This document shows, piece by piece, positions 5,877-6,014 of a stretch of 6,014 nucleotides of DNA. The notes under the pieces are model-generated. The model was not told where the DNA came from and ran no database searches. It saw only the letters and a program-made list of their open reading frames with translations. Origin of the DNA: Actinomycetota bacterium (GTDB lineage Bacteria; Actinomycetota; Actinomycetes; Nanopelagicales; Nanopelagicaceae); NCBI GenBank assembly GCA_009699765.1, contig WLNN01000083.1, positions 1-6,014 of the forward strand, in the 5' to 3' direction. Each line of letters begins with the position of its first letter. Within the stretch, counting starts at the first letter, position 1. The position numbers and the translations under genes are program-made.

Positions 5877-5882
5877 TACACT
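5853..5882 (+). promoter_or_regulatory. Candidate sigma-70-type promoter for tRNA-Trp
   Basis: TTTACT (5853-5858, 4 of 6 to TTGACA) and TACACT (5877-5882, 4 of 6 to TATAAT with the invariant TA...T) are separated by 18 bases. Transcription would start near 5889, giving a leader of about 50 bases before the mature tRNA at 5938. This is the best -35/-10 pair I find on the + strand in this gap. It probably also serves the genes beyond the window. Confidence 0.5.
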
Positions 5883-5912
5883 TCGACGCTCACGAGAAAT
5901 TTTTTCCTCGCC

Positions 5913-5924
5913 TTGGCGCGCCAA
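5913..5924. repeat. Perfect 12-base palindrome upstream of tRNA-Trp
   Basis: TTGGCGCGCCAA reads the same on both strands. It lies between the proposed promoter and the tRNA, 13 bases before the mature 5' end, and is followed by AAA. It could be a dimeric regulator's operator or a processing-related structure. Its very GC-rich core stands out against the AT-rich bases on both sides. Confidence 0.4.
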
Positions 5925-5937
5925 AAATCTCCCGCGA

Positions 5938-6011
5938 AGGGCAATAGCTCAATTGGCTAGAGTTGCCGTCTCCAAAGCGGCCGGTTGGGGGTTCGAGTCC
6001 CTCTTGCCCTG
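5938..6011 (+). tRNA. trpT: tRNA-Trp (anticodon CCA)
   Basis: All four arms fold by hand. The acceptor AGGGCAA (5938-5944) pairs with TTGCCCT (6004-6010). The D stem is GCTC/GAGT with loop AATTGGCTA. The anticodon stem GCCGT/GCGGC encloses the loop CTCCAAA, with anticodon CCA at 5972-5974. The T stem GGGGG/CCCTC encloses TTCGAGT. The discriminator base is G (6011), as expected for bacterial tRNA-Trp. The next bases are CAA, so the 3' CCA is not encoded and must be added by nucleotidyltransferase. This single tRNA normally precedes secE-nusG in actinobacteria; those genes would lie just outside the window. Confidence 0.96.
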
Positions 6012-6014
6012 CAA

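Overview
The window looks like a chromosomal segment of an actinobacterium. The evidence is the gene order rpmG - MaoC-like dehydratase pair - murB - aspartate aminotransferase - tRNA-Trp, which I recognise as a conserved actinobacterial neighbourhood that normally continues into secE-nusG-rplK just beyond the right edge. Base composition is moderate (mid-40s % G+C by eye, not counted), low for the phylum, and genes are tightly packed. This combination would suit a streamlined freshwater lineage such as the Nanopelagicales (acI), but that placement is inference.

Left block (1-1765, + strand): the end of ribosomal protein L33 (rpmG), a HadA-like and a HadB-like subunit of a (3R)-hydroxyacyl thioester dehydratase, and a GT2-type glycosyltransferase-like protein. 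Each start overlaps the preceding stop (TAATG, ATGA, GTGA), so the four genes read as one translationally coupled unit. The HadA-like subunit is shortened where the hotdog active-site loop should lie. The glycosyltransferase-like protein carries an N-terminal segment resembling the C-terminal tail of cysteinyl-tRNA synthetase.

Middle block (1766-2940): murB follows after 23 bases, with a -10-like TAATCT placed exactly where a leaderless start would need it. After murB comes a 135-base spacer. It has a C-rich, G-poor stretch but no intrinsic terminator, then a weak PHO-box-like direct repeat and a good ribosome binding site.

Accessory gene (2941-4533): a secreted PhoX/DUF839-family protein with a Sec-type signal peptide, probably a metal-dependent phosphatase or phosphodiesterase. 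It ends in a strong bidirectional terminator shared with the convergent gene.

Right block (4600-6014): aspC-type aminotransferase on the - strand, diverging from tRNA-Trp(CCA) on the + strand. The 138-base divergent region is rich in structure: a small hairpin with a T run, two mutually exclusive long-range pairings, a perfect 12-base palindrome and a plausible sigma-70 promoter for the tRNA.

Most of the window is housekeeping: translation, fatty-acid elongation, peptidoglycan precursor synthesis and aspartate/glutamate metabolism. I see no defence system, CRISPR array, insertion sequence or prophage. The most interesting items are the CysRS-tail/GT2 fusion, the loop-deleted HadA-like subunit, and the PhoX-like gene with a Sec rather than Tat signal.
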